Shown: positions 22,171 to 35,800, counted from the first letter of the stretch. The stretch: DNA of 64,000 nucleotides from Lineolata rhizophorae (GCA_010093515.1 MU001706.1:69034-133033); one strand, 5' to 3'. Numbers and translations are program-made. The notes: generated by a model from the letters alone, not told the origin.

Positions 22171-22280
22171 ATCACCGTTCGCCCTTCCACATGTATGTAG
22201 CGGCATTAGGTTAGGTGGCCTGCTTATCTCATCTCATCACGAGGCCTCGGACATGTCGCCCCGTTGCTAACTGCAGCGTC

Positions 22281-22330
22281 GCCCGCCCGCCCGCCCGCCC
22301 GCCCGCCAGCCAGCCAGCCAGCCAGCCAGC
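22281..22330. repeat. (GCCC)n and (CAGC)n tetranucleotide repeats
   Basis: About six GCCC units run directly into about six CAGC units. The change of unit without a gap looks like a point mutation spread by slippage. Confidence 0.9.
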
Positions 22331-24024
22331 TACGAGCTCGCCAGTCCCCGGCCTCGCCGGCAGGCGTACATAATCTCTTCGTGACCTCGTCGCGGCCGAC
22401 CGACTCGGCGACGTCTTATTGTGACGCTCCGGAGGAGGCCCCCTCGGGCCCACTCCCGCCGGCTGATTTGCCGCCGGCGCACACGGCAAACCGCTCCCGC
22501 GGGCCCCGCAAGCGTAACACCCCCCTTACCCCCCTCCCCCCTGCCCTCGACCTCCGACAGGCTTGGCGTGAATATGCGAGCTAGGTTAGTATCTGGCAAT
22601 CATCGTGAGTGGGCAAGGGCCGGGGTCCTTGGTGTTTTGGTGTTGCCGTTGTTGTTCGCCCTCTCCCTCCCTTTTTGCACTTTCTCTTTTTTTCTTTTCT
22701 TGCCGTGTGCGAGTGCGGGCGGGTATGCTGCGCGCGCATCATCGGCAGGCAGATCGATCGGTGGCCTCCTGATCGGGGGCCGGGCTGGCTGTTCGTCCAG
22801 GCTTTCCCAAGATGCACTGCATGACATTCTGCGCTGGCAGCCGGAAAAAGGAGGAATAGCAGAGCAAATGAATAAACCACTCAACGGTGGAAAGCTTACT
22901 ACGTAGATACTCTGTTGGCAGAGCCGTTATACCCGCTTCTGCTCGAAGATCCGCTCGCACGAAAGAGCGGTGGCATACCGCTCTTTTCCATTGTGCGTTT
23001 GAGCCGTCGCTAAAGCACGCACACAGGCCAAAGCAGGACAAAAAAAGAAAAGAAAAAGACTACGGTGCCGTACCTACGGAATACCTACCTATGCATCCCA
23101 GGGAGAGGCGGGACGTACATAGGTACGAACGGGTTGGCGCAGCGGTGCAGCGCCTGCAGTCCCTAGCCACATCTGGTGCTGCCACGCTGGCCCGAACGAC
23201 CCAGCAAGTCGTCGGGCTTCGCAACGCAGTCCTCCGTACTCCGTAGCAGGGCCGCGGTTTCTTCTGCTCAGCCACCGAGCACACCGCCGCTCTCTCCCCG
23301 TTGGCTTCAATACCGCCGCCACCACCGCTGCTGCTGCCGACGCACACAAGCAAGCACCGGTGTGTGTTGCACAGAGAGGCAACGCACATTGCCCGTTCCG
23401 CGGCGGCGGCGGCTGCCGTCAGGTGCAGTCAGCCGCTCCTCAGGAGGCCGTAGTAATTTTAGATAAAACGGCTGCGCTAGGACGGGACTTTGAAGGCCCT
23501 GAAAAAAAAAAAAGAAAAAGAAAAAAAAAAGAAAAACGGCTTCAAGAAGGGGCGGTATAACGCTGAGGGAAGAAGGCCCTGACTTCAGACTTTTTGGAGG
23601 ACGACGGTAGATGCTACATAGTACGTGCCTGCAATCTGTCGTCTTCTCTTCTCTACGTAGGTACATAGCAAGGTACGTACCCCCCCACGGCCATCCTAGT
23701 ACGAACCAGACTCCGGACGACGACCCAACGACCGGACAGGCCTCACAGGGCGTCCAACTCGCCCGTCCGGAAGGCAACCGCGGAGCCGAAGCCGAGGAGG
23801 AGCTCTCCGACTCGCACCCGCCGTCAACCTCCCATCGCCTCCACCCAGCCTGTCCATCCATCGTGGCTACACACCCTACGTACGTACCTGGTGGGCCAAA
23901 CCAATCCAGCAAGTCACCAGCCAAGCGGCGAAGTCACTTCGCCCCAGTCCTTGAAGTGTGCGCCGTGCGTTCGCGGGTGAGCGGCGGGCAAGGATTCCTA
24001 CGCGGCGAGCCGAAGCGGCCGGGC

Positions 24025-24054
24025 CGCGTGCGCGCGCGCGCGCGCGCGCGCACG
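24025..24054. repeat. (CG)n dinucleotide tract
   Basis: An uninterrupted alternation of G and C, with one T and one A near its ends, in the large non-coding region. Confidence 0.9.
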
Positions 24055-27000
24055 CCCACACGGCGAGAGATGGCGCAGACGGTGGGCGCCCAACCCGCGC
24101 GTTGTGCGGTGCAGGCCGGACCGGCTGTCACCGAGGCGCAGGGGGTGGTGAAGGCGACGGAGGGAGACCGGACAGCCAACCGAGACCGAGCGGTCGACAC
24201 CTCGGCTTAAACGGGGGAGGGGGGTTAGGGGGTGCCGGGCCTCTTTTCTCAAGAGAGTTGGGCGGGAGAGAGGGGCTGACGAGGGGCGAAGGGGGAGGGG
24301 AGGGGTGGTGGACATCGTCTCTGTTTCCCTGGGCTACTGGGCAGGTTGCCCCTCTTCGTCATCCTAGCCTGAGAGCCCTGCCACCAAAATTAAAGCCTCA
24401 TCGTTAAGTTGAACTTTTCTTCTGTTCCCCTTTTTTTTTTTTTTTTTTCCCTGCTCATTTCTTTCCTTTTGCTCCAGGGTGACAGCGAACAAACATCCGC
24501 GCAGCTGGCTTTCGGCGCGACCGGATTTCGGTGTGAACCACCCCTGATGTTTGGGTTTGGTAACGGTGAACTTTTTCACCGGCTAAAGAATATCAATGTG
24601 CGTGCTTCGTGGTGCATGGCTAGTTTTTTGTCTCCTCTTGTGGATGTGAGAGCCAGATCGACCGCATCGGCGACCTGTTAGTGGCATGCGATAGGCGTGC
24701 AGACCGACCAGCCGGGCACTCCTTTTGCTGGCCGGCCACTTTCCGCCTTCCCTGCGCAGTAGGGAAGAGACGTGACAGGACCGCAAGAGCTCACCTGGCT
24801 GTCGGGACTTCCTACCTAGGTCCGATGGGCAGGTTTGCGTCGCCGCATTGCATTTTCACCACAGAGCACAGTGGGTGCGGCCGCTCCAGGGGACTAAAAA
24901 CAAACTGCTAAAATCTGGTCTAGGGCCTTAGAGGCCCCCTTCCGCCCAGACCACCGCCATCCAGACGATGTCTCCTAAGAACCCTATGCTAGGCCAATGA
25001 TCCGGTCGGCACTAGTCCGCCAACCCACAATCCGACTTCCCCGGACGCCGGCCTGCCGGTCGTTGGCCCGCCGGCGTCTGGCAGAGGGGAGGCAGGGGCG
25101 CACGGATGGTGGGTGGAATATGGATGGAGGCGAGCAACAAGGTCCTGTACCTATAGGTATGCGGCAGGCAGACGGATATCGCGTGGGTCCAATCCGGCCG
25201 AGCGTTTCGACGTCGGCCGGCGCGGAGGCCATGTGCTCTCATCGGCATGGCGTCTGCTACATACCTATGTACGTACGGGAAGTGGTCGTGCGCGGAAAAG
25301 TTACCGAGTGGTCGTTCCAGGGCCGCCGATGCCGGGGCCGCAGAGACCGGTGACCTGGCGATTCCCTGTCCTGCTCGACGGTCTCGTGGACTCGGGAAGG
25401 GCAGTCGTGATGCTGACGACGCGGCCGCTTTTGCCTTGCTCCTTCGATTGGATGGCGGTTGGAGATGGTATGTACCTATGTAGGTAGTTCGAAATTAACC
25501 TGGAGCGGGTGAGTGGTCGAGTTCATGGGCCGCTTCTGAAGGGGCACGAGTTCTGGAAGGTTGGCGAATCATGCGTCGTCGGTGGCCGTCGAGACCCGAC
25601 TTAAACCTTCGGCTAAGCATATTTCGAGGCGCTGACTGGGCAGGGACGACCGGCTTGTCAATGGTTCCATGGTTGTTGGCTGGAGGGGGGCGGAGCTAAG
25701 CGGTCTGCGTCATGGACCCGGCCCGCAGTTGGACCTTCCCACAGTGGCACCTTTTTGGGCCTTCCACATCCCCCGCAAGAAACGAAGATTGTTAGCGCAC
25801 AGCGTGCGCGTGCAGTGAATTCACTTCAAGACGACCCGTTGCATTTAGCTACCGCGGATATACCGGTAGGAACCTGGAGCAGTCCTAGGCCCTCGGAGTG
25901 GCACAGTGGAATGTGGCAAGGAAAGCGAGAAGTGGGGGACCACGATTGCCCATCACCACCCATCCTACCACTTAAAACATGTCTCAGATGCATAAGTTTG
26001 AAGGTTTCCCAGCAGCGCGTTATCCGTCGGGACACCAAAGACCAATCCCAGCCAGGTAGGTAGTACTCGTTGCGAGAGCGTCGGTGTCATTCCTGTCCAA
26101 TCCGTCGTTCTACCCCTTGCTTGATTCGCCCCTCGCATTGTTTTTTTTTTCCCTCCACCTCCCCTTAACGTCCTAAGCAGAAACCCCACGCTCTTCCTGC
26201 TCTCACACAAGACGCTCTCTTCCCACGCCGCGCGGGGGCCCCGCCTCTTTTCACGCGTGTCGTCTGCGTGGGATGGGCACCATTGGCTTTGCCTTCCCGG
26301 GCTCCCATTCGGCTTGGCCCGCTCACTCGCTCGCCCAAAAGCAAACCCCCAGCCGAGTCCAAGCCGCGATTCGCGGGTCCGGCGCCCGCCACGGCAACGG
26401 GTGGCGCCGCGGCGCTCTGCCTCGAGTCCGACCGTGTGGCTCCAAGAACGACCTAGGTACTTACCGTAGGCGTGCACAGTATGTGAGTGCTAATCCTGAT
26501 GTTTGGTGGCTATGGATTATGCAGAGAGATTGGCCGCGGGGTTTGGCGGCTGGCCCCGGACGCGTGGTGCTGGTAACGCGATCGGCGGGTGCGCTGGCGG
26601 GGTTGGGCTCCTTCTTGTTCGACTCGCTCGCACGTACGAGGTATGTACAAGACGAGAACTTCTCAGGGCGAAACACGTGGGTTTGTGGTGGATGTTTTTG
26701 CCTAATAGGGGTCTCTTTGGGCTAGTTGGTATATTGGATTGGACTGATTCCATAGCACCAGTCTAGGTTTAGTTGAGGGTAGGGTCGCGTGTGCACAGGT
26801 CCGTGACTTTCATGTCGGTGCCCATTGAAATCGAGCTTGAAGAAGGTGTGGTTCCTGGTCAAAGAAGAGCTCAAACTCGAACTTGTAACTCCGGTGAGAG
26901 TTTCCGTCCGTTCTCACCTTAGAATTGCGTTCTAAACAAGCTTGTACGCAGAAGACTGGGCCGACTGCATAGAACATGAATTATGATATCTTGCGTAGCT

Positions 27001-27128
27001 GAGTTATCCTGCATGTGAAGTCAAAGTTCCTTGCACTTAAAAATACTCACTATTCACTTGTACACATGGATATTCCGGTACTAATTCGTAGTTAATAACA
27101 ACCTAATTATGTAGTACAGTAGAAATTG

Positions 27129-27148
27129 AAAAAAAAAAAAAAAAAAAA
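27129..27148 (+). repeat. Poly(A) run
   Basis: Twenty consecutive A residues, among the longest homopolymers in the window, at the right edge of an AT-rich patch. It could be the tail of an old retroposed insert lying to its left, but I see no reverse transcriptase remains. Confidence 0.8.
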
Positions 27149-30100
27149 GAGGAGACTAATACAGTCAAGGAGAATCTTTCTTCCAGAGCAACGTGAGAAA
27201 GTCAAAACAGCCAATCTTTGGGACCGGTCTGCACCTCTGTCTGCACGAAATGCGGGCCGCTATACATCATCTACCCGCGCTGCATTCCGGTATTGATGAA
27301 AATCCGCACGGCTCGGGACGCACAACCAGAACCGAAGAAGTTCTTTGTCCAAATTGATGGCATTCCCTCAGATGCCCCTGACGCGTAGCGCCGAAGAAGA
27401 GTTGGTCCGGCCCACTTTTCATCTTGCAAAGCATATCCCATAACGGCGTAGGCCCGCCTTTTCGGACTTCCAACCCTTCTCTCCACCTTCTCGAAGAGAA
27501 CCGATTCAAAAGGATTCGGACGGTTCCCGTCTCCCCCGGGACACCATTTTCTAGCCTTACCCCTTTCCACCGGGTACTAAGGCGTCGGCGTCGGAGGTTC
27601 GAACCCTGCGGTAATTGCACACACTTACTCCGTGCTTCTAATAAGGCCTCTTCGGATGCTTCGCCGCAGTCGCGCTACATAGAAAGCCTTTCATTTCGAA
27701 CCTTACATGAAGTTACTTTTCTCGTTCTTTTTTCCCCAACATCTAGCTCGGCCTCGTGCAATTTCCATCGTCTGCGTGGGGACCAAGAGGGTCTTCTCTA
27801 GCACTCCAACACCCCTCGGGAGTAGGTATGTGCTCCGTATGTACGGAGTACGTAGTACGTAGTATGTACGTATTCGTGGCCGTTTTGGGCGGCCTCCTCG
27901 GTCCCCACTGACTCAGGACGAGTCCCCGAATCACCAAGTTTCAAGCCCAAAAAAAAGATGAAAAAAAAAAAAGAATCCGAACCCGGGTGCATGGACACGG
28001 GGCATCATGGGCGCCGTCTAGTCTCAGCCACGGTGGGCGGGGCAACAACCTTGGGAAAGGGCGCCGTCGCCGTTTAGCGCTCCCGCGGCCGCCAGGGCGG
28101 GGCGTCGGGGCAAGTCCCGCGGTCCAGGGCCAGGCCGGTCGTCCGTTTGGCTTCGGAGGAGAAAAGTAAGCGGATCCGGGATCCGTTGAGGCTCCACTGT
28201 TTTTTTCAGAAGAACCTTGGGCGGGGTAGAGGTCGTGGCGTCGGCCGACGGCGTTCCGCCGGCTGGCAAAGCCTGGTTTGGGTGACGAGATGGCGTCGGC
28301 GTTTGGGCGGTGGAGTTGGTGATCGGTCGGGCGAGCGAGCGATCATTCATTCGTTCGTCCGTCCGTTGGTAACTTCGCTCGTTCTTGACGGCCCCTGATG
28401 ACTGAAGCTGCTGGCTCCTCGTTTAGTACGTACTGTACTCGCTGGATAGCACTACGTAATGTCGGCCCTGCCAAGCGTCCAGGGCGGTGCCGGGATGGCT
28501 GGATGCCACGAGGGCGGACGAGAGAGGGGACCGCAAAACGTGCAAGCATCACCCCAACGCTGCGGGAGCGGCAGCTCGAAACCTAAATTTCAAGGCGCCG
28601 GTTTCCGGCCGGTCGAATGATGTCGGCTTCGGCCCGCCAGCACAGCAAGCTTAGAAACCTGCAAGCTCGAGCGTTGAGCGGGGAACATGGACGAACATGC
28701 GGAGTACCACGTAGGCGTGTACGGCGGCCGAACTGAGCGGAGCACTCTTTTTCGAACCTTTCCGCTTTCTAGGGGATATGTAGAATTCTCGTAGACGGGC
28801 CGACTGGCGTCTGCGTTCCTGCCGCTTCCCCCGGGGTCAGCGGTCCCGAGCAGCCAATGTGCCTTCGAAAGATTTCCCTCGCGTGGGCCCCCGCCTTGGG
28901 GCTGTTCTCCGGTCTGCCTGCCTGTTCCTGAAGCCCGGAGTGGAGAGGAGACAGCGTCCGGCGCGCGGGCAAAGCGGGCGTCCCTGCGTCCGGCTCCGGA
29001 CAGTCCGCGGTCTCAACCGTGTGCTTTGTCGCAATTCGATCCAACAATTGCTCCCTGCACCGCGCCTCTTGGCCCATTGCGGCCGGGCGAATGACGACGC
29101 CCGTCCAGAAACGATCGAGAAGGGGTCCAGAAGGGACGTGTACGCGTGCGCCGACGACTACCTATGCATCTACATACGTATGCGGTGCGATGCTGGAACC
29201 CCTGAGCGGGGCCGCGCTTGGAGAAATTTCCGTGCGATTGAGGCCGAGAGGCAGGCCGATGGTGATGATGGTGCCGCGAGGGATGAGGGGCGCGCGCCAG
29301 GGCGAGGCTCATTTCACCCCCGCAATACATATGCATTTTATCCCTCGGTCCCGCCATGCATCTCCGTTGGAGAGGGATGTCGCAATCTTCGCGCATGGCG
29401 GGTGCGCGGCTGCGGCAGGGCAAGGGTTCGTGATAGGACGGCCAGGCCGGTTCGGGAAGGCGGGCGTTGACGTACCCGGACCTGGCGGATCGTGGCATCG
29501 CATTTGTACTTATCTACGTACATATCGGCGTATATTTGGAACGATGTATTGACGGTGATTGTAAGTCTTTGGTCTGGCCCTCCATCGTCCAAAGTCCGAG
29601 GCCGTGCCAAGCTTTTCAACACAGGACGCTGTGCTGAACCTCTCGGATGTGGACGAGTCCGTGATGCGCCCACTCGGGCCGGTTCCGACGACTGCGCTGC
29701 CCCTGCAAAGTCCGCGACGACCTACCTAGTTGCAGCTCTAAACGCTGGGGACAGATAACAAATACCACATCGTGGGGACTGTGCGGGTGCGACCTGAGGT
29801 CGGAGTCCACGCACGTGGGCCTCGCAGCGTACCTGCATGAGGTAGGTGGTATGTACAGAGTGGACTTTCACGGAGTAGATAGGATGGAGTACCTAGGTAC
29901 TGCAGTGGGAGGCTTTTTGGAGGGGAAGAGAGAACGGATCGCAGTTGGATCGGCGTCCCAGGGCATCCCAGACTTTATCCGTCTCAGTGTATAGCAAAGT
30001 CAGCCCAACGTCGCGCGCATCCCAGGCAGCTCGCGGCCGGATTGGGCCCAGACAAGTCTCATCAATGCCCTCCCGCTGCCTGGCTCCGCACATTACGCAC

Positions 30101-30360
30101 GTCTATTATTATTGTGGGGAGCGGGAAGAGTTAAGGGGGAGAAGGAGGAGGGGGCCCTTGGGTGTTTTGCTCGATTGCTCGCAGCGGCGACCAGTCACTA
30201 CTCACTCCATTCGCCTGTTGGTCGCGCATCTCAGCGGTTTGGTGGGATGCATCCGCCATTTCTGCGGGGAGTGAGTGAGACGGGCGTTTCATTTTCGGCC
30301 GCGCCGCAGGTTTACAGGAATCGATGCCTTGTTCTGCACGCCGCGCCGGGCACAGCAGAA

Positions 30361-30380
30361 GCGCGCGCGCGCGCGCGCGC
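30361..30380. repeat. (GC)n dinucleotide tract
   Basis: Ten GC units in a row, followed by a short extension (ATGTCGTG), in the non-coding region upstream of the Ras exchange factor. Confidence 0.9.
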
Positions 30381-32841
30381 ATGTCGTGCTATCCGAGTAC
30401 GCTGTATGGACGGACGGACTTTTATTTTTCGGCCTGTGGGAGAGCGTCTTTTGCGCGATTTGTCGATCGGGTCTCCCGCGATAGGAGCTATAGGGCAGGA
30501 TGTTTTTGATATCGGCCACTGCCTCGCGGGGGCTCTGGAAGCTTGCCCGAGGCAACGGGTTCGCATTTTGCTCTGCGGGCTACAGCAATAGCAGACCGTG
30601 TATGCATGTACATGCCGGATTGAACAGAAAGTCGTGAGCTCTGCCGAGTGACTGGCAATGTCCCTTGAATTTCTGCCCGAATCCGCACGGAAGTCTCCGG
30701 GAGAGCTGAGCTGAATCCTTGACTCCTTTGGATATCAGGCTAGTTTCGCGGACCTGAGCCAGAGGAAGCGAGAGGAAAGGAAGTAGCAGAGGCAACCTAT
30801 GACTGGCTGGCTTGGAAGCGGGGGGGCAGGTACTAGTAGTCAGCCAGTCCATTGAGCACAAGCCCCTTTGGCCTGAGCAGAAACAAGGGGACTTGGACTT
30901 CGGCTGGGAGAAGCGGAACGGGTGGTTAATAAAGAAAGGGCTGCAGCAGAAGGTCTGGCAGAAAGAGAAGGGGCAGAGAAGGGGCCCTCGGGCCACCTGC
31001 GCGCTGTTCTCGCTGGAGCTCCGGCTGTGCAATGCGGGGGAGGGTGGAACGGACGGGCTGCGGCTCGGTGAAGGCGAAGTGACTATACTTCGAGAGGCAC
31101 GGATGGGCAACACCGAACGCGGGCGCGAACGGCTAATAATAACGGTTGCTTTGCTGCCTCCCCGGAGGCTGTGGGCTGTGGATCATTGGAGCTCTGCTAA
31201 GGGGTCGCGTCCAGACTCCAAACGAGCGGCATTATTATTGTGCGCGGGGTGCGGGCGTACATTATTCTCAGCACACGCGAAGAGTCAAGACGGGGCCGGT
31301 GAAGGTGGAGAGCACAACTGTTGGACAAGCACGGCAAGACGCCAATCTCCCAGCCCGCCGCCCTATCCTAGGTGCGTATGTACATAGACGCCGTCCAGGC
31401 AAAGGAAGAACAGCATCGGGGCGAGCGCGGAAAGGGGCGCGTCGGTCTCGCGCTCGATGTTGGACGGGCTCGAAGCGCCTTCAATACGGCGGCGCAGCAG
31501 TCAGGGCTGGGCCGCGGGCGTCGGGGGGCGGCGGTTGGTTGGCGTCGCAGGCCGGGCGGCGGGCGGGTTGCGGCCGCTCGGCCTCGGGGGCTTCGTCATG
31601 AAAGAAGCCCGCCTTTTTAGGCGCCGGCGCGCACGCGCAGCCCGGCCATTCAGCGCCGCCGGCAGGGGGGACGAGGCCGGCCCGTCCTTTCTTCCCCTTC
31701 GCAACCGCAACGCGCTACACACGCCATGGCGAGCTCCTAAAGCAAAACGTGCATCGGGGCCGCTCCATCTGCGCAGCCTCTTCTCCCGCGCTCGCACGCC
31801 TCCCTTCTGCTCCGCAACCTGCCCGGCGGCCCTTCGATGCCACCTGGCTGCTGCTGGCCCCGATCTGCTCCCTCGCCCGCCCACGATCCGGCAGCGCTCG
31901 CCCGGTGAAAGAGCGGCCGGGACGCGAGAGCTCCCATGCCCAACGGCGGCGCGACCACGAGGCCCGCCCTGCCCGCGCTACCCGCCTAGCAGCAGCACAC
32001 CACCGCACGCCCGCGCCTGCATCCCCATCCGCCTCCACCGCCGCCGCCGCGCGACCAGCAGCGTCTGCCTCGCGGCGCCACGGCATCACCGCCGGACGGA
32101 GACGACGAAGGCGCCAAGGCAGCCGCGGCCGGAGCAGGAGCCGCCGCCCGCAGCTGCAGAAGCGGCCGCGACACGGGCACCTGCCGCTCGCCGGCGGCCT
32201 CGTCCCGGCGCCTTCCCGCCGCCCTCGATCGCAGCCTCCCTTCCGCGCTCCTGCCCTCCAACCCCCACGGCCGCCGCCGCCAGACCAGCCTCGACGAGGA
32301 AGCGGCCGCCGACCGCCCGCCCCCGCCGGCCCAGAGCCAAGGCTCCAGCGCGCGACAGAGCTGCAGCTGCCTCCATTCCCGCGTCCGCTCGCGCCTTCCC
32401 CCCAATCTTCACCCCACCGGCACGCGCAGCGCCCGCCGTCGCCTTCCCTGGCCCTTCGTGCCTTCCTCGAGTGCTCCGCCCGTTACGCAAGGCCTCGGCC
32501 GCCAGCCGCTCACGCGCGACCTCGCCTCCTTCGCGTCGCCCGGTCCACGCCCCTCCAACCTCCTCTCGTCTCCCTCGCCGCGCCTCTTTTGCGCCGCCCG
32601 TCGCGCGTGTCACGCGAGCTAGCCGGATCACCGTCGTAAATATTCTTCCTTCGCGCTTGCCTCTCGTTTTTCGCTTTCTGTACAAGTCCTGCTGAAGGGA
32701 ATTAGACGGCGCTCGCGCCAGGTGTGAAGTTTCGGCATCTCTGCGGCCGCCCACAGCGCCCCAACCTAGGCTCTGTGACCCGATCGCGCAGCGCGCGTGC
32801 GCGCCCGCTCTACCCATCCGGCGTGTAGTAGGATAGCCCGC

Positions 32842-35800
32842 ATGGACGACTATAACGGGACGCTGGCCCCACCGGGCGGCTTGTACGTGCGGGCGATGTA
32901 CGACTACCGGGCCGACGACCAAACCAGCCTGAGCTTCCAGCAGGGCGACATCATCCAAGTCATCACGCAGCTGGAGAGCGGCTGGTGGGACGGCGTGCTG
33001 CGCAACACGCGCGGCTGGTTCCCGAGCAACTACTGCGCCGTAGTGCCGCGCCCCAACGAGGACGGAACCGTGCCGGACGCGGACGACGGCGTCGGCGGCG
33101 GCGGCTCCGTCGGCGGCACCAGCTTCCGCGATGGCGATGGCGCCGACATGGACGCTGAGGAGAGCCAAGACGATTACGAGAACGGCGACTACGAGGACGA
33201 AGAATTCGATGGGGCTGGCAACGCGAGAGACGACGACAACGACTCCGAGCTACCCATCGAGGGCGCCGCCGACAAGAAACAAGACCAAACGGCCTTCTGG
33301 ATCCCGCAGGCAACCCCGGACGGTCGTCTCTTCTACTTCAATACGTTGACGGGCGAGAGCACCATGGAGCTGCCGCTGGAAACGCCCTCGTCTGCGGATA
33401 GCGGACCACGGGATCGCACCAACATATACATCCCGGATCAGTCGAGGCCCCCGCCGGAGTTGATGGCTGGTGGATACGAGCGGGATGAGGAAGACACAGA
33501 TTTCGAGAATTCGGCGTCGGAAGCTGAGGGTCAGCCCATTGTGATAGGATCTCGAGGATTGGGCTCTATGGTGAGTGCCAGCCGGCTTGAAACTACATTA
33601 AGCACCATCTAACTGAATGTCCCACAGGCATCAAGACGTCGATCATTCATCTCCGATAGTCTCTCCCCCGCCACGTCCATGGATTCCATGCACAATATCG
33701 CATCAGGCTCAGGAGCAGGTGCTGGAACATCGATGTCTATGCGGTCCAGAGGGGTGGATACCGCCAGCTCGAGCTTCTCCACGAACCAGAATATAGGCCC
33801 GCCCTTAAGTGGCACCACGATGGCATCATTCATCAACGATCCGCTGAGCCAGCCGTTGCCTCCGACGATCTCGCGCAAGTTCTTCGACGACGCGAATGCA
33901 GTCCCGTTGACGTGGAATCGGTTGATGGAGGACATGCGCCGTTCCGTTGAGCGTTACCGCCAGGCCATCAACAACAGTGACCGCGCCGAATTCGTCAAGC
34001 GAGCGGAGGACATATCGGATCATCTAAGGCTAATTCTGTCAGCTGCGTCGGGAACCACGGACAATCATTCCGGCAACCCGTCCATCATATCCACGAACAA
34101 AGTGTTGTACCCTCACTTTAGGGAAACCATGTCCCGATTCTCGAAGCTCGTCCTCTCGTCTCATATTGCGGCTGCGGATTGGCCGCCCCAGGACTCGTAT
34201 TCGAAGTGTTTGAAAGAGGCGGATGGGGTTCTCAATGGAGTACATGACTTCATCGATGTTGCTAGACAGCAGCGTGGGGAAGATATTCCACGGTTGATGC
34301 CCGGTTTCGTCGCTGGCAGCCATACCGGTGGAAACTGGCAGAATAACGGCCTCACGATTACGGACCCGACTACTTCGATGTTGTCGATCGAACAGGACGA
34401 CTACGAACCTTATGTCGATCCTACGGAAAAACTGGATACGAAGATGCTGGAGCGCTTGGAAGAGTTGAGGGGATCTATTCAGACCGCTATCCGCCGACTG
34501 AACGAGCACTTGGTAGTGCGCGAGAGGCTCGTCACTCCTGCACAGCAGCAGGTGGTTGCTACAAATGTCTACAAGGCTGCTGGGAAGGTATTCGAGTGGT
34601 ATCGGCCGTGGATACACCAAGTGGAATCGATCAACCTCGCACCGCTGGGATCTGGTTTCCAAAACCCCACTATAGCGGACTACAGCGCACACAAGCAGAA
34701 AGCGTACGATCTCGTGGCGGATCTGCTCGTCGCCTGCCAGTCCGTCGGCTCAGCTCTAGCAGACGAATGGGCAGACTACCGTGGAGAGTCTCTAGAGGAC
34801 CGGCTCGGCCACATCAAAGCAGTGTCTGATCAGCTCCAGAGTACAACTTCACAACTCTACTTCTCTCTAGAGCTCCTCGAGCAGATGCCGACCGTCAACA
34901 GTACTTCGCAGCAGAGGGAGGAGAACCGGCGGACGGATGGAGGTGCCTCTTATGAGACGCACTTGCGGACGGGATCGAAGCAGCTTGGAGGGCAGAGGCC
35001 GATATTGGGTGATATGGCTCAGTCACATTCGTATTCCGAGGGCGTCGATCCTGTGGAGGCCAACTTCAGGAACGGGGAGAATTCGAAGGTGAAGCGATTC
35101 TTCGGCGAAGTCCCCATGCAGGTGATGAACCAGACTCCGGCTGTGGAGGAGACTCCGGAGTTCCTGAAGCTCGATCACGAAGGCGAGATCGCTTACGACC
35201 ACAAGCGCAATCCGCCGGACCTCAAGGGCGGTACTTTGACGGGCCTTGTAGAACAGCTAACGAGGCACGACAAGCTTGATTCCGGGTTCAACGGCACCTT
35301 CCTTCTTACTTACCGATCCTTCACCACGGCCAATGAACTCTTCGAGATGCTCATGCGAAGATGGAGCATCCAGCCACCGCAAGGTCTGGCGACCAGGGAT
35401 TACGAAACGTGGGTCGAGAAGAAGCAGAAGATCATTAGGTTCCGCGTCGTCAACATCCTGAAAAGTTGGGTCACGGATTACTGGATGGAGGGTAACGATG
35501 AGGAGGCTCGACAGCTCATCCAGCGCATCTACAATTTCGTTAGCGATCACGTCGCGAAGTCTAGTACTCCAGGCGCTGGACCGCTCCTGGTTGCGATTGA
35601 GCAGCGTTCGAAGGGTCATGAGACGTCTGCGAAGCGCATGGTGCTCACGATCAACTCGCAGAACGTGCCGCAGCCGATTCTGCCCAAGCACATGAAGAAG
35701 CTGAAGTTCCTCGATTTCGACACGACGGAGTTCGCGCGTCAGCTCACCGTCATTGAATCTCGCTTGTATGGCAAGATTCGTCCGACCGAATGTCTCAACA

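Larger units (their letters stand above)
19441..32841. other. 13.4 kb divergent non-coding region
   Basis: The regulator (leftward) and the Ras exchange factor (rightward) start at opposite ends of this region. I find no ORF with recognisable domains. The long frames at 19.5-20.6, 23.6-24.2 and 31.4-32.7 kb are Arg/Pro/Ala-rich products of high GC and overlap open frames on other strands. Visible contents are alternating purine-pyrimidine tracts (20848-20879, 24025-24054, 30361-30380), a pyrimidine repeat (22117-22170), tetranucleotide repeats (22281-22330), a 20-A run at 27129-27148, and many GTAC-centred palindromes. The last ~1.4 kb before 32842 is C/T-rich on the plus strand and probably includes a long leader. 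The middle (26.8-27.2 kb) is AT-richer. Confidence 0.6.

Noticed and set aside
27583-27612. tRNA-like T-arm (GGTTCGAACC)
   Set aside because: The T-stem has a mismatch, and no matching acceptor stem, D-arm or anticodon arm can be folded at the right distances.
31457-32695. 412-codon plus-strand frame upstream of the Ras exchange factor
   Set aside because: Translation is Pro/Arg/Ala low complexity without domains, overlaps long frames in other phases, and lies in the C/T-rich leader.
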